NCBI GenBank assembly: GCA_000934455.1
Contig: KN882550.1
Location: 185,785 to 249,784, forward strand
Direction of reading: 5' to 3'
Source of the DNA: Apostichopus parvimensis
Lineage: Eukaryota > Echinodermata > Holothuroidea > Aspidochirotida > Stichopodidae
DNA length: 64,000 nucleotides
Below, piece by piece: positions 13,279-25,600 of this stretch. A model generated the notes under the pieces. The model ran no database searches and was not told the DNA's origin. It worked only from the letters and a program-made list of their open reading frames with translations. How positions within the stretch are numbered: position 1 is the first letter of the stretch; the number at the start of each line of letters is the position of its first letter. Made by a program: the position numbers and the translations under genes.

Positions 13279-13641
13279 CTAGCACTCTATGACATCTTTC
13301 TCGTCTCGGTCATTCTCTGGAATGTTTTCTGTGTCCAATTTGGTCTGTACTAAAGTGACCAACATGGAGGAGTACTGGTCCAACAGATCAATCGCTGCCT
13401 GGGCAGCAGCGGTGTCACCATCCCCTGCAGTGGTACCGTTGGTTCCCCTGGGGTGGAGGAAGGTTGAAAGACATGACTTCATTCGTTGATGGTGAACCTC
13501 GCCGGCAACCCCGTTGACTTTGAGGGAGGTCGTTGTCCTTGTCCTCTTCAGATTTTCCAACGAAGCCCCCATCGAGGTGTGAGTCAACGACAGGGATTCG
13601 AGGCCTCTGTTAAAATCGTCTGAATTTCCCGATTCTTGAAG
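13279..13641 (-). CDS. MAPKBP1: MAPKBP1 exon 31 (last, with stop)
   Basis: Residues 1483-1602 of the visible protein. Acceptor ttcacag, phase 0, stop TAG at 13281-13279. Contains [20 protein letters not shown] and, near the end, a helix [20 protein letters not shown] that matches the terminal ALLEQYSELLLRAVERR helix of human MAPKBP1. That helix belongs to the C-terminal dimerisation region known for the family. Confidence 0.9.
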   Translation of the reverse strand, partial: LQESGNSDDFNRGLESLSLTHTSMGASLENLKRTRTTTSLKVNGVAGEVHHQRMKSCLSTFLHPRGTNGTTAGDGDTAAAQAAIDLLDQYSSMLVTLVQTKLDTENIPENDRDEKDVIEC

Positions 13642-16600
13642 CTGTGAAGTGATTTACAGGTAAGTGTATAAACCTGAAAAACTAGCACGCCGACCTCTGA
13701 CCTTACAAAGAGCACTCATCATGAGTAACAATAAATCTGTATAATCTCCACTTGAAAGTAATTAATATCTATAGAAGACAACAAATATAGTAAACATAGC
13801 AAACATATAGTAAAAAAATTGTTCACAGGTTTTATACTGTCATATTCCATATATAGATGGGGTTAACTAACATTTCATAACATTAAAATCATACTTCACA
13901 AAACTGGAAGGGGTTACTTGAACAGACCACACCACCTCTTCTCCAAGCACAACTTCAAACTTGTTTTTTTTTATTCCTGGGATTGTTCTGTGCCTGATAG
14001 TGAGGCAGATCAACATGAACCAATCCTTTGTTTTACCATTAAAATTTAAATCATGTCAGGAAACTTTGCCTGCTTGTTGTATTAACAAAGTACTCATAAC
14101 ATACCTGACTCAATGTTACTAAACTCTGCGAGAAACTGTCCTTCATGTGTTTTATTCCTTCTTCCAAGGCAGCTACTAGACTGTTTGCAGAGTTATCTAG
14201 AAAGAGGAGGAAGAACAGAAAGAAATATTGTTAGAAAATGACCCACAGATATTTTAATTTATGCTAGTACATTAGTACAACAGCATCCCTAACAATCATA
14301 CTCATGGTGGCATACTCCTATTAGAGTCTATATCCATCCGCTCGATTGTTCTCCTTCAGGAAAAGTGCCAAAAAGCAGAAGGAGAACATCTTTTTTGACC
14401 TGTTATCAATCATGATCTAGTTTTTTATGGCTTGCATGTTGAAGAGCATGAATGGAAGTACATGGGGTCAATTTAGGCAATTTTAGACCCCTTTAGGCCT
14501 CCCAGGAGCAGCGTAGGAAAATTGTTTACTACTGAGTGAAGAGGTTTGTTTACAAGTGACGAAAACTTCCGGCTCGGATAGCAAAATATCCGTTTAGCGT
14601 TTAGCTAATGAAAACTTCTATCTAGACTTAGAGACCACATTTCTTTTGTGATTTAGTGTGTAAGTCAATGGGGCTTTTAATGGGCGTATGCTACCTCATG
14701 CACTGCTTTTCAAAAATTTGTCTATTGTCTAACAAGCCCTTTATAGGTTGTCCACAAATCTGTCAACAAATATCAAATGAACCCACCAGAGCAAACCATT
14801 TAATGAAAAACCACAGATGATAATAATAATTATAACAAAGATTTATAATGCACACGTATCCACCCAGACTATGTTAACTGACGATCTATGGGTGTGTTTT
14901 ATAGAATGGCAAATAAAACTGCAATATGTGTACTTTAATACACTATTCTTATTATCACAGAAATGTTATATCAATGACTCATTTGTATGCCATTGTGAAC
15001 ATAACAAAAGACTGGTTACACCACTCCAATTTCTGTTTGTCTTGGAATTTATTTCTAACAGAATATTATAGATACTGTAACATAGCCTGTCTTTATATGG
15101 AAGTCTTCACTTGGAGCAGTTATATTGATTCATATATGTGATAACCAGATACCACACCTTTGTAAATAGTTTACAAAGGCCTATGCCAGTCTATAGACAA
15201 CCTCTTTTTTTCTTCTTTTTCCCCTTTTTGTTATAATTACCTACCTCTCCTAGCATGTTCTGTGTCTGCTTTATACAAACCTTACAAGAGTCCTTTATTC
15301 TTATACATTTATCCAATGCCATTCCATTGATAGTATATAAAGGCATATATCAGTCAATAAATTAAACTTATATTTTTTCGTGAGTAACCTACCTCTCCTA
15401 GCATGTTTTGTGTCTGCTTTATACAAACCTTACAAGAGTCCTTTATCCTTATACATTTATCCAATGCCATTCCTTTGACAGCATATAAAGTCATATATCA
15501 GTCAATACATAACTTATTTTTGGTTTGTGAGTAACCTACCTCTCCTAGCATGTTCTGTGTCTGCTTTATACAAGTCGTTACTTGTCCTAGATTCATCTCT
15601 GTGATTCTCTAACACCTCAGTAGTAGTTGTAGTAATAGTAGCCCCCTTCATCTCTATCTCAACAGGTTTGTTTTCCTCCGGTCCGACATCTTCTTCTCTC
15701 TCTTTGGTTTCAGTTGATGGTCTGATAGCATCCTCTGTGGCCTTTAATGGACCTGCTGAAGTAGACAGAGAGTTTCTTTTCCTCTTCAACTTCTGTAAGG
15801 AAGGATCAAGGAGACCTGGCCCGACCTTCTTCTTGATCTTGGCCTTGGCACTCTCTGTGCTAGCTTCGTATGATCTGAGTAGAGGGGAGGGGTTCCTATC
15901 TGCGGTGTTCCTATCTGGTCGTGCTCTGTGTTTCTGTCTCGCAGAGGTGTTGGGAGGGTTTCCCTGACGTTCGCTACTCTGACTCCTCCCCCTGGAACGA
16001 GGCTTGCCGTTCTCAGAGCTGGTATCTACGAGAATGATAAAAGGTTTACTTTAAATTATAATGGTCAACATGATTCTCAAAGTTTTTAATATTTGAATGC
16101 TTAATGTGGTGCTTGCTGTAGCTTAACACTGGTTTTAAGCATAGGGACACATAGCTAGTTCTTGATAATCAAATCATGACCAAAAACTATGGAGAAGTTT
16201 GCAGTGATCTTCACAAAAGCAATTCTTTGTTCATACTATATTTGCCCTACAAAATAATCAAAATTACAAATTTTATTTTGTTATGTATGATGCAACTGCC
16301 TTAAAAGTTTATAGAATTTCTTTCCAATGACCCAAGTTTTTCATAAGAAATGAATCATCCATTTGTACATAAACTAACCCAAAAGAATATAAGTCTTGCA
16401 CTTCAAAATACCAAAGATAATTTCATATGCAAAGTGAAAGACATTGCTCAATAAATCAAGATAGTTTTTTTCAACAATTTATATATATTTTTGGTTATTG
16501 TTAAGTTCTATGACATGTACTTCTGCAATATCCTTAATAAGACCTGTCTTACTGTACAGAGTACATATATCCTTATAAGCAAAGAGTACCAAAGTGCAGA

Positions 16601-19600
16601 GACCAAAACATTATTTTGATGGAATAGACCAACATTTAGACACGTCATCAACTGTGAAAGACATTAGAAATTTGCTAAAATACCAAAAATATATGACACA
16701 ATAAACAATATCGGAGATCAAAGTGACCAGTGTTTAATATTTCAGGATCTTTAGAAGTGATCTTGTATCAAAACCCTGAATCTGGGATAAAATCCGGGAT
16801 AATATATTGTTTATGTATTACAAACTCTATTTCTACATCATGACAAGAAGGTGAAAAGTGATAGCCGACTTATCTTTTGTTTCGCTAGTACTAAGACACT
16901 CGTGGAAGGTACTGTCTGGTTGACACAAGTTACAATATTCCTCACATCCAGACGTTCAAAATAAAGCACAAAACAGCACGTACAGAGTAGTAACCCTGTA
17001 CCAATTACAATGCCAAGGACTTCCCTACCAGTAGAGTTTTGGTTTTTCTTTATACAACAGGAGATAAAGTTTTATTTTTACCTGGAAGTGAGAGTCTTGA
17101 TAAAGACGAGGATCTCTTCATAGCTGATGATCCCTTGACCGACTTCTGTTCTTTCGCCTCCTTGCAGAGGTCATCCTTCGAGGACTTCTTATTTGGAGAT
17201 CTGTTGCTCCTCCCCTCCGAGACCTCCTCTGCCTTCATCTTCGTCTTCATGAGCAACAATTCTGTTGCCTTGTGGTCCTCTTTCTCTCCTTGAAGTTTGG
17301 AATTTATAGCCTCATTACAAACTTGTTCCTGTGTGTCACATTCAGCATGTTTTTGTATTACATGAGGCAGTTTGAGATCTTTCGGCCTGTCCGGTCCTTT
17401 CGCCTCATTTCCGCCGTCGATTTCATCGGCCGGCTTCTTATTTTCCTCCGTCGGTTTCGAGATTATTTCAGTATCTTTGGCTTCGTCTGTAACCGACTCT
17501 TTTTCCTCCTTGATCTCTTTGCCAGCTGCAACAGATTTGCTTACATGATCCAGAGTTTTATTTATAATACTGGCAGAGTTTACTGTACCATCTCCATGCG
17601 GTGACCATGAGTTTGAGTTGGGTACGTTAGAGTCAATACTGCTGCTAACCTTCGATGGGCTAGTTGGAATGGTGCTCGGAGGCAGCAGTGAGGTCAGTTT
17701 TGATTCCCCAGAAGGGGTTGTAGGTGGGGTCTTGACTTCAGGAATACTGGTAATGGAACACTAACAGGAAGAATAAAAGAATAAAAAGGAATCATTTGAA
17801 TCATTTTCTTATTAACACTACAAAGAAGAGTTTACTGTACATAATGTTTGGATGGTATTTCTGTTGCGGGTATGTTAAGCTTTCGAGAGGAATGCATTTT
17901 GCTTTAGTGACAGTGATAAATATAGTTATTTTGAAAAGTCAAAGAGAAACTCTCTCAACAAATACAAAATTTAACTTGATCCTCTCTGATCTTAGGCATT
18001 TTGATACAAGATGTTACATTTCAAATTACGATGCACTTTTTTGAATCACTCTCATTCTGATGCACTTTAATTATGTTGCACTTTGATCTGATGCACTTTA
18101 ATCATGATTCTGTTTAATTTTGATTTACTTCAATCCGATGAACTTTGATCTGATGCAAATTTGATAAGCGATAGTTTTTAATGCATTAATGAGACTCACT
18201 ACTTGTTAGCCAAAGAATTTCAAACTAGTTTATAGATCGCCTACTTTACTATAATGGTTTCATGTGGCTACACTGTTAATATGCTGAACAACCACTTCCC
18301 AGCTGTTGTAAAGTCTCATATTCCATTAGTTTAAACACATGAATGTTTCAATGGTTATGTTTCACATTAACCCAACCAAGGGTCACTGTTGCAAGGCTTA
18401 CAAATACCATTCTCCAAGCTATCAAGGTGCTCAGTCATATCAACTATTTCTCTGTTGTCAACATGCTTGCACAGTAGAATGGATCAGAAATAAGTTCATT
18501 AGTCCCCATCTAAAAGTTTATGTAAGATATAAATAACTGAAATGGGAATAAATGGTTTTGTTTTGGGAGAGATTTAGTTTGTATTATTCTTATTATTTTG
18601 GACTCATAAATTGATCTTTCTCTTAATCCTATCTAAGCCTAGTTTGAGATCAAGATGTCCAGTAGGAACAATGTTTTCCTGAACAATCTGTTAGCATTTT
18701 AATGTACCTTCTAGTTTTTTGGCCTTTTCACCACTTTTCCCTGCCAACATTCAAAGAACAAAGTTTTTGAAGAATGCAAAAAGACATGAAGGCGTTATTT
18801 GTAATTTTACAGAAAGGATGCAAAGATGATAAAATGCCTGTGTGAAAGGATTGGTCTTTTGACATGCATCAGTTTATAAGGGTACAGATGAGAAAACGAG
18901 AAAAGGACAACCAAGGAAAACCATGAAAAATGACTTATGACTGTGGCTCCTATACAGACATAAAATCCTGATATATTCTACGTCGCAAATTAAAAGCCGT
19001 TTCATATCCTTCATTATAGTCATCTATATAAGAACTTTGTCTAATTCATATTTCTTTAATTTCTTTGAAAGGCATGAAGTAATGCTAGGAGGTCACTAAT
19101 ACAACTCCACAAGTGGCAATTTAAAAAAAACAACAGAAAAACAGGTAAAGATATTTCTAGTTGAAACAACTGTGTCATAATACAAGGAAACTACATTACA
19201 TACAGATGACTTCAATAGATACTAAAAGATTTAAAGTTGACTTTTGTTTTCAATAAAGTTCTTAATTTGACATTTGACATTTCTTCATTTTTTTATAATT
19301 TTTTTAGTAAACTTAACTTTCAAAAGAAAACAAGGAGATAACATCAAATTCCGAATCTTGTTTGTCCAATCAGAAGACGAGGAGTTTATCTGAATAACCA
19401 ATGCTGGTAAATGACTTACTGTTTGAAGACGTTTACGCATCGCTTCCACGGCTCTTCTGGTGTCCTCTTGTCTTTTCTTAAGAAGCTGGAATAATGATGA
19501 TGATGTGAACGCCAAAGATAATTTCATGCAAGACAGGTTGATAGCATGAAGCATGCAAAGCTTTACATTTTTTTTTTCTTTCTTTTTTATATATATTAAA

Positions 19601-22600
19601 GAGCTATGCAGAGAGGCAAATTTGATCAAAATTTTATTCAAAATCTAATTCAAAAAAGTGCAAGATAAATGTCCACACCTGACCACATTGAGTAGCTTTG
19701 AAAGATACATAATCAATTGATAAAATATGCCTCATTTGTGTTAGATATTTGAAAGCTTTATATTCTTTTTGCAACAGTCTGATCACCGCCCATACCCCCT
19801 CTCTCCTTGTCAAACTTTACTGTCTACAAGCCTGAAGTTTCATACATGTCTAGTTGTTCCTCTAGTTCTTTGCATGCAGAGGTGGAAGATCATACAATAA
19901 ATGGGTTGGTTTTATAGTCAAGTCTTAGTTATACCTTAAGCCGTTAAAGCAATATGTTGAAATGAGTTCCTCTACTACAGTACCAGATTGATATCACAAA
20001 CATCAAATACAAACTATTATTAACCTGGATTTGATCTGGAAGAAAACCCTATGCATTGGCAAAAAATATATGCTCATTAATTGACAGTTACAATTTGACC
20101 AGATATTAATATAGGATATAAGTTCACAGTATTAGTAAGTTAATACCATTGGTTGATCATAATCATGTAATGCTTAAGACAGCAGTTATGACACATAGTA
20201 TGAAGTATACACTACAAAATAACTAGAAAGCTAAGCTAACACTCAGCTTTATACTGAGTCAGCAGTTATTAGACATATACAGTTAATGAATATTAAATAC
20301 ATAATATTGAACGAGGAAGAAACAATACTTTAAACAGTCAGCAGTTATGAGATAGAAATAGTATGAATCTGAAATACAATAATAACAAAGCTTTTGTCAA
20401 ATAAGGAACAGACAAAAGATGAGATTGTTATTAAGATCATTTAATTACAAACCTCTTGAAGGACCTGGGAACCATCCACTGTCCTGCTTTTAAATGATGG
20501 GTCATTTCTGTAATAAATAAAAGGCAGATGTACAGAACAGATACTAATGTATATCACAAGCCAAATGGGGCTACAGCAGGGCCAAAAAAAAAACAAAACC
20601 CATTTTTGTTAATTAATTAGCTTAATTAACACAACATGTTAGCAGCTAAATGAAAATAATAAAGACACATAATTAGGAGAGATGTCCACTCGTCTGTATC
20701 AACTTACGACTTTTTCATTGCAATATCAATGAGACAATATCATGGTCTTTCCAGAAGGAATTTTCTAAACTAGATTCACAAAAGTCAGAAACTTCAAGTT
20801 TCATTTCTAGAAACTTCAAATCAACTTTTTCTTAAGTTGAAAGTAAAATTGTTCAGAAATAAACAATTAGCCTAAGAAGAAGATTCTACCGGGATTGAAA
20901 TGATCAAAATATATTTACCTACACATTTTTGTCTTCTTCTTAGTAAATAAGCAGTTTCTAAACAATGATTTTCTATCTTTTGATTTACCTTGATCTCTGT
21001 AAGAATTTACTGGATATGCTTAGTCTTCTCTCTGCCACAGAACCAACATCTTCCTCATCCCGCTGCTGGATGTCCTTAATTTGCTCCAGACACTGGTCAA
21101 ACTTTTGCTTCTCGGCAAAAGTGAAATTGGCGTGGAGGAACTTCTCTTCGTCCTCGGGGCTGGATGGAAATGATTTGGTTTTCCTGGTGGGTGACGAGAG
21201 GGGTGTGACATCTGGCGTGGAGTCAACGTAGTCATCATCTTCGTCATCGCTGGGTTCCGCAGAGATCAGACCTGCAGATAATAGTAAAGATGATCCACTT
21301 CCGTCTTAATGGGCTTGTATTTTTATGCTGAACGCTGTACAGTGGTAGCGTACTTTACCATTAACAGAGGGTTATATATGGTACCTGAAAACATGTTGTC
21401 ACTTTAGTCAAATTAAATAGTACCAGAAACGAGAATGAAATAAGGAATGAAATAAGGCATGAACTAGGCGCAAGAAAGTATTCCAAAAGAGGCAACAACA
21501 ATATCACGCTTGTGAAACGCAGAATGTTCAGTGCTGGCTTCAATGGTTCATAACTTCCACTATGGAGTTACTCAACAGGCTGTACCCTGCATAAATCTCG
21601 CTAAAATGAGAGTTGTATTGACTGAATATTGCAAAACTTGGTCAGAATAATATAAATTAATAATCTAACCCAAACTACAACTTGAATCTATGGTAAAGAA
21701 CTTTTGCATCAAATAGTTTACAGTTTATTAACATCCTTATTATTCACTTCTCATGCAGCCCAATTGGCATTATCAGACCGAGACAAGACAGGGATCAAAT
21801 CAGGCAGCGTAACGTCAGTTATCTCATCGGTATCACCCGACAAGATTCAATGTTTCAACGGTGTTAGCAGCTGACATGTGTAATTGAGCCATACAACTGA
21901 CACCACGCTAACTTTGAGTACACATACATAGGACAGGAAGGAGTTATTACTGCATCACTACGTACTGAAAATCAATGCTTTATTAAAAATCTTCCATCAA
22001 AATAATTTCAGTAAAAGACTGAAGTTGACAAAAGAACTGTCAGATGATTCAGTAAATTCCAATAGATTTAAAATGATGAGTTAATCCCAGTGAAAAATAA
22101 AACAAAAGTTAAAGACAGTTATCCAAAGACATATATCACATGCTCAGAGGTTAACGCCGGTGCCTTTCAATCATAAGGTCCCCGAGTTCGAGTCACTCCA
22201 AGATTAATGTATGTCGTCCAGTTACAGAGTTGTTGACAATTGACAATTCATAATCATGGACGTTACATATGAATGTAAGAGACTGACTTCGGTCAGCTTG
22301 CGGCTTTGATAAGCCAATGTGGTTTTTTTGCACACATACACTCACACATACATACATATATACATAAGATTGCCATGGCGATGCATCAAACATCTATATA
22401 TATTCAAAAGACAACCTTTCAGCACAGAGTGATTCCAGCTGATTGTATATTGAGGTTAAGATGTTTTTTGAGGGGCAAGTACCTTCAAAATACATCATTA
22501 ATGGACTACAGAAGCACAGAAATGAGCAAGATTGCACCTTACCTTCTTCAGATTGGTCACTGGTGGTCAGCTTAGAACCTTCCTTATCGGTCAGCATGTC

Positions 22601-25600
22601 CTTGCTGTTCGTCCTCTTGTGTTTCTTTCTAGCTAATTCCTCGACGCTTAGAGTCGACGATGTAACTTGGAAGTCGAGACTGTAAAAGACAAAGTAGCAA
22701 CAAAACTGTAGGACATGTTTGAATCAATTATTGTGTTTACTTTGTCGTTGGTATCAATGCTGATTATTAGCAACACATTACTTATTTAAAGTGTTTTTTT
22801 TTTAAGTTAAGTAAGTTGCAAGAAAGTCAACCCCCACTACCCCAAAACACTAAAATTACAGAAACAATAGGTGCGCAGGAAACTGAAATTTGGAAATAAA
22901 ATTTGGAAAGTACAAATAATACATTTGACCTCGAGAATCCTGGTTTTGATTTATAGCATCAACTCAGCGGTCCATCCCCTGAGATGGAGGAACCACTTTG
23001 TTGCTAGGATACCATTCAGATGTCACAGTGCCTTATACACACAGCATCACCAGATATCAAACAGCAATTTAAATTGACACAATCCAAACAGTAGCAACGG
23101 AAAACATTTCAAGAGAAATCTGTATATAGTGATATGTATTTAAAGAAATTTTAAAATGAAAACTGATTGATAACTATAACCAAACTATGAAGCAACAATG
23201 AAGTCATTAATTTTGAAGGGGATGGCAGGAATTTAACAGTCCTATGCTCTACCAACAAAATTAATTAACATAAAGTTGGTACAAATTAACTCTATTTGAC
23301 GGTAAAAATTGCTTAAAATTCCTTCAAATTGAAGACATGAGATCTACTCTTTACCATTCATTAGCAGATGGTAATACTTGCTTATAATTCCTTCAAACTG
23401 AAGAGAAAAGATCTTTTCATTACCATTCATTAGCAGATGGTAATACTTGCTTAAAACTCCCTCACTTGAAGCCATGAGATCTATTCTTTACCATTCACTA
23501 GCAGATGGTAATACTTGCTTAAAATTCCTTCAAATTGAAGAGAAAAGATCTTTTCTTTACCATTCATTAGCAGATGGATCTCCTTCTGGATAAATGATAA
23601 CCTCTTGGACATCTTCATCTTCATCCTTGCCTTCCTCTTCATCTCCTCCATCTCCATCTTCAGATACGATGCTGGTCTGTCTGTCTAGAACCATGGCGTC
23701 ACTGCCCCGGCTTCTCCTCACGTTCTCCAGGCCCTGAGAAATGAGAGAAATGGAGAAACTGATAACAAAACTTCAATGAGATGTTTAATAGTAGCACTCA
23801 CAAAGGGTACTTTCTATACACACCGCAATATAAAGATAACCCAAGAACTGATGTACACAGCTCTGTGGAATAACAGACATTTAAGACGGAAGACCGTAAA
23901 TTCTGACGCTGAGAGTAAAAATATTCTTCTGAAGGACAATGGTAACAGTGATTTCTCTGAGTTTGCTCTGTTGTTTAGTTTCGTTCATCCATGTAATTTC
24001 ATTGATGACCTGACCAGATACCACCAGAATGAGAAAGCTATCGTCTGGAATCTTGGAAGTCAAAATGCTTGAAATATGGGGGCAAAAAAACTTCCCAAAC
24101 ATCATGCATGGCTTCCGGAAATCGGTGAATAATTCAAGAAAGTGCCTCTGGATGCCAAATTAAATGTTTGCTTCTTGCACTGTATCCATCTTAGCCATTG
24201 TCATTTAGGCTTTTGCAGACTAACCTTGCTTTTGCAAAATTGGTTGCAATTTTATACTTAACAAACAACGCTGTCTATTAGTGCAGTTACAGTACATATA
24301 TGTAACACAGTTAAGGGGACATGTTCATAGTAGTTATTGTATATCGCCATAGATACATGGGCACTGTGGTAAACACATCTAGATGATGTCACACTAAATA
24401 CATCTTTCATAAATCCAACCCTGCTGATAATAAATACCTCAGGAGATGACTCTTTAGCCTCCAATTCCTCCTCCTCCAACATCTTTAGCCTCTCCTCAGC
24501 TGGACCAAAGTCATCATCATCATCCTCTTCACCATCATCATCCTGTCAAATTAAATTAAAACGATTGTTTTTCCAGACAGACAGAAATATATACGGTAGG
24601 ACTTCAGTGGCATATGACAGTATAACGGTGTACTTATGAATTGATGGTCGGATACTCTCCACCTTCAGTGGCATATGACAGTATAACGGTGTACTTATGA
24701 ATTGATGGTCGGATACTCTCCACCTGTTTTGACCTGAAATTAACAAACAGGCTTCAAACAGATCAGGAATAAACATACTACGAAGCAACTTATACTTTAA
24801 AAACCATTTTTCTGCAGCAAAATCTAGTCTGTGAAGGAAATGAAAATGTTGGTCCTTATTTCTTTACATCTTTCTGCTCTGTATAATCATAATAACATAA
24901 AAAAAGATGACAAAATATAAAATGATTGTGGTAATTTAAAATTATATAACTTTCATTTTTATATGATTTGACCTACAGAATGAAAAGAGTACTAAAATGA
25001 AAACTCCAAAAAAAAACCCGTTCCTTTAATCCTCCCTTTGTCCCTCCACTGTTTATCTCCTACCTCTCCTCTTCCCCTGTTGCTTTCTTCTCTCCATCCC
25101 TTGTCTACTAATCCCCTTACATGTATTTCATTGTGTTCACCATGCTCATTAACCTGTCTGTATTCTGTGCGTGTTTTTGTCCCTTCTGTTACTGTTACTT
25201 GTCATTTAGCCTCTGAAGAAGATCCTGCTAGGATCAAAACGTCAGGCCAACTTACTTTTACACATAAAATGAAAAGTACATAAATTGGAACAAACTGCTC
25301 AATTGTTTTACTGAGACACCTGCAAGTCTCAGACAAAGTCTACATTTGGACTTTCTATGCAATGGTTGATGATTTTGATAAATTTGCTTTTGTTATGGAA
25401 ATCAATTCTGCAAGATTAAAAGATTGGGAAAACCAATATAAGCCAAGAAGAGTTATTTATAAAGTAATTCACAAGATTATGCTTCCTAATTCTCTTTGAC
25501 CTACCCTACTTGACATCAATTTACGTAAAACTTGACCAGCTTTCTCGATAGAGTTGTAATAACGGTTTCATGGTCAAATATCGATATTGTAACTTTGGAC

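Noticed and set aside
17272-17604. Plus-strand frame of 110 codons
   Set aside because: Antisense shadow of MAPKBP1 exon 28, whose minus-strand reading fits phase and family.
15540-17760. A JNK-docking (D-site) motif in the tail
   Set aside because: Basic patches such as [11 protein letters not shown] come close, but no segment clearly fits the basic-spacer-L-x-L pattern.
25211-25264. Active hammerhead ribozyme
   Set aside because: The order of elements is suggestive, but core positions are missing in every copy seen here, so only resemblance is claimed.
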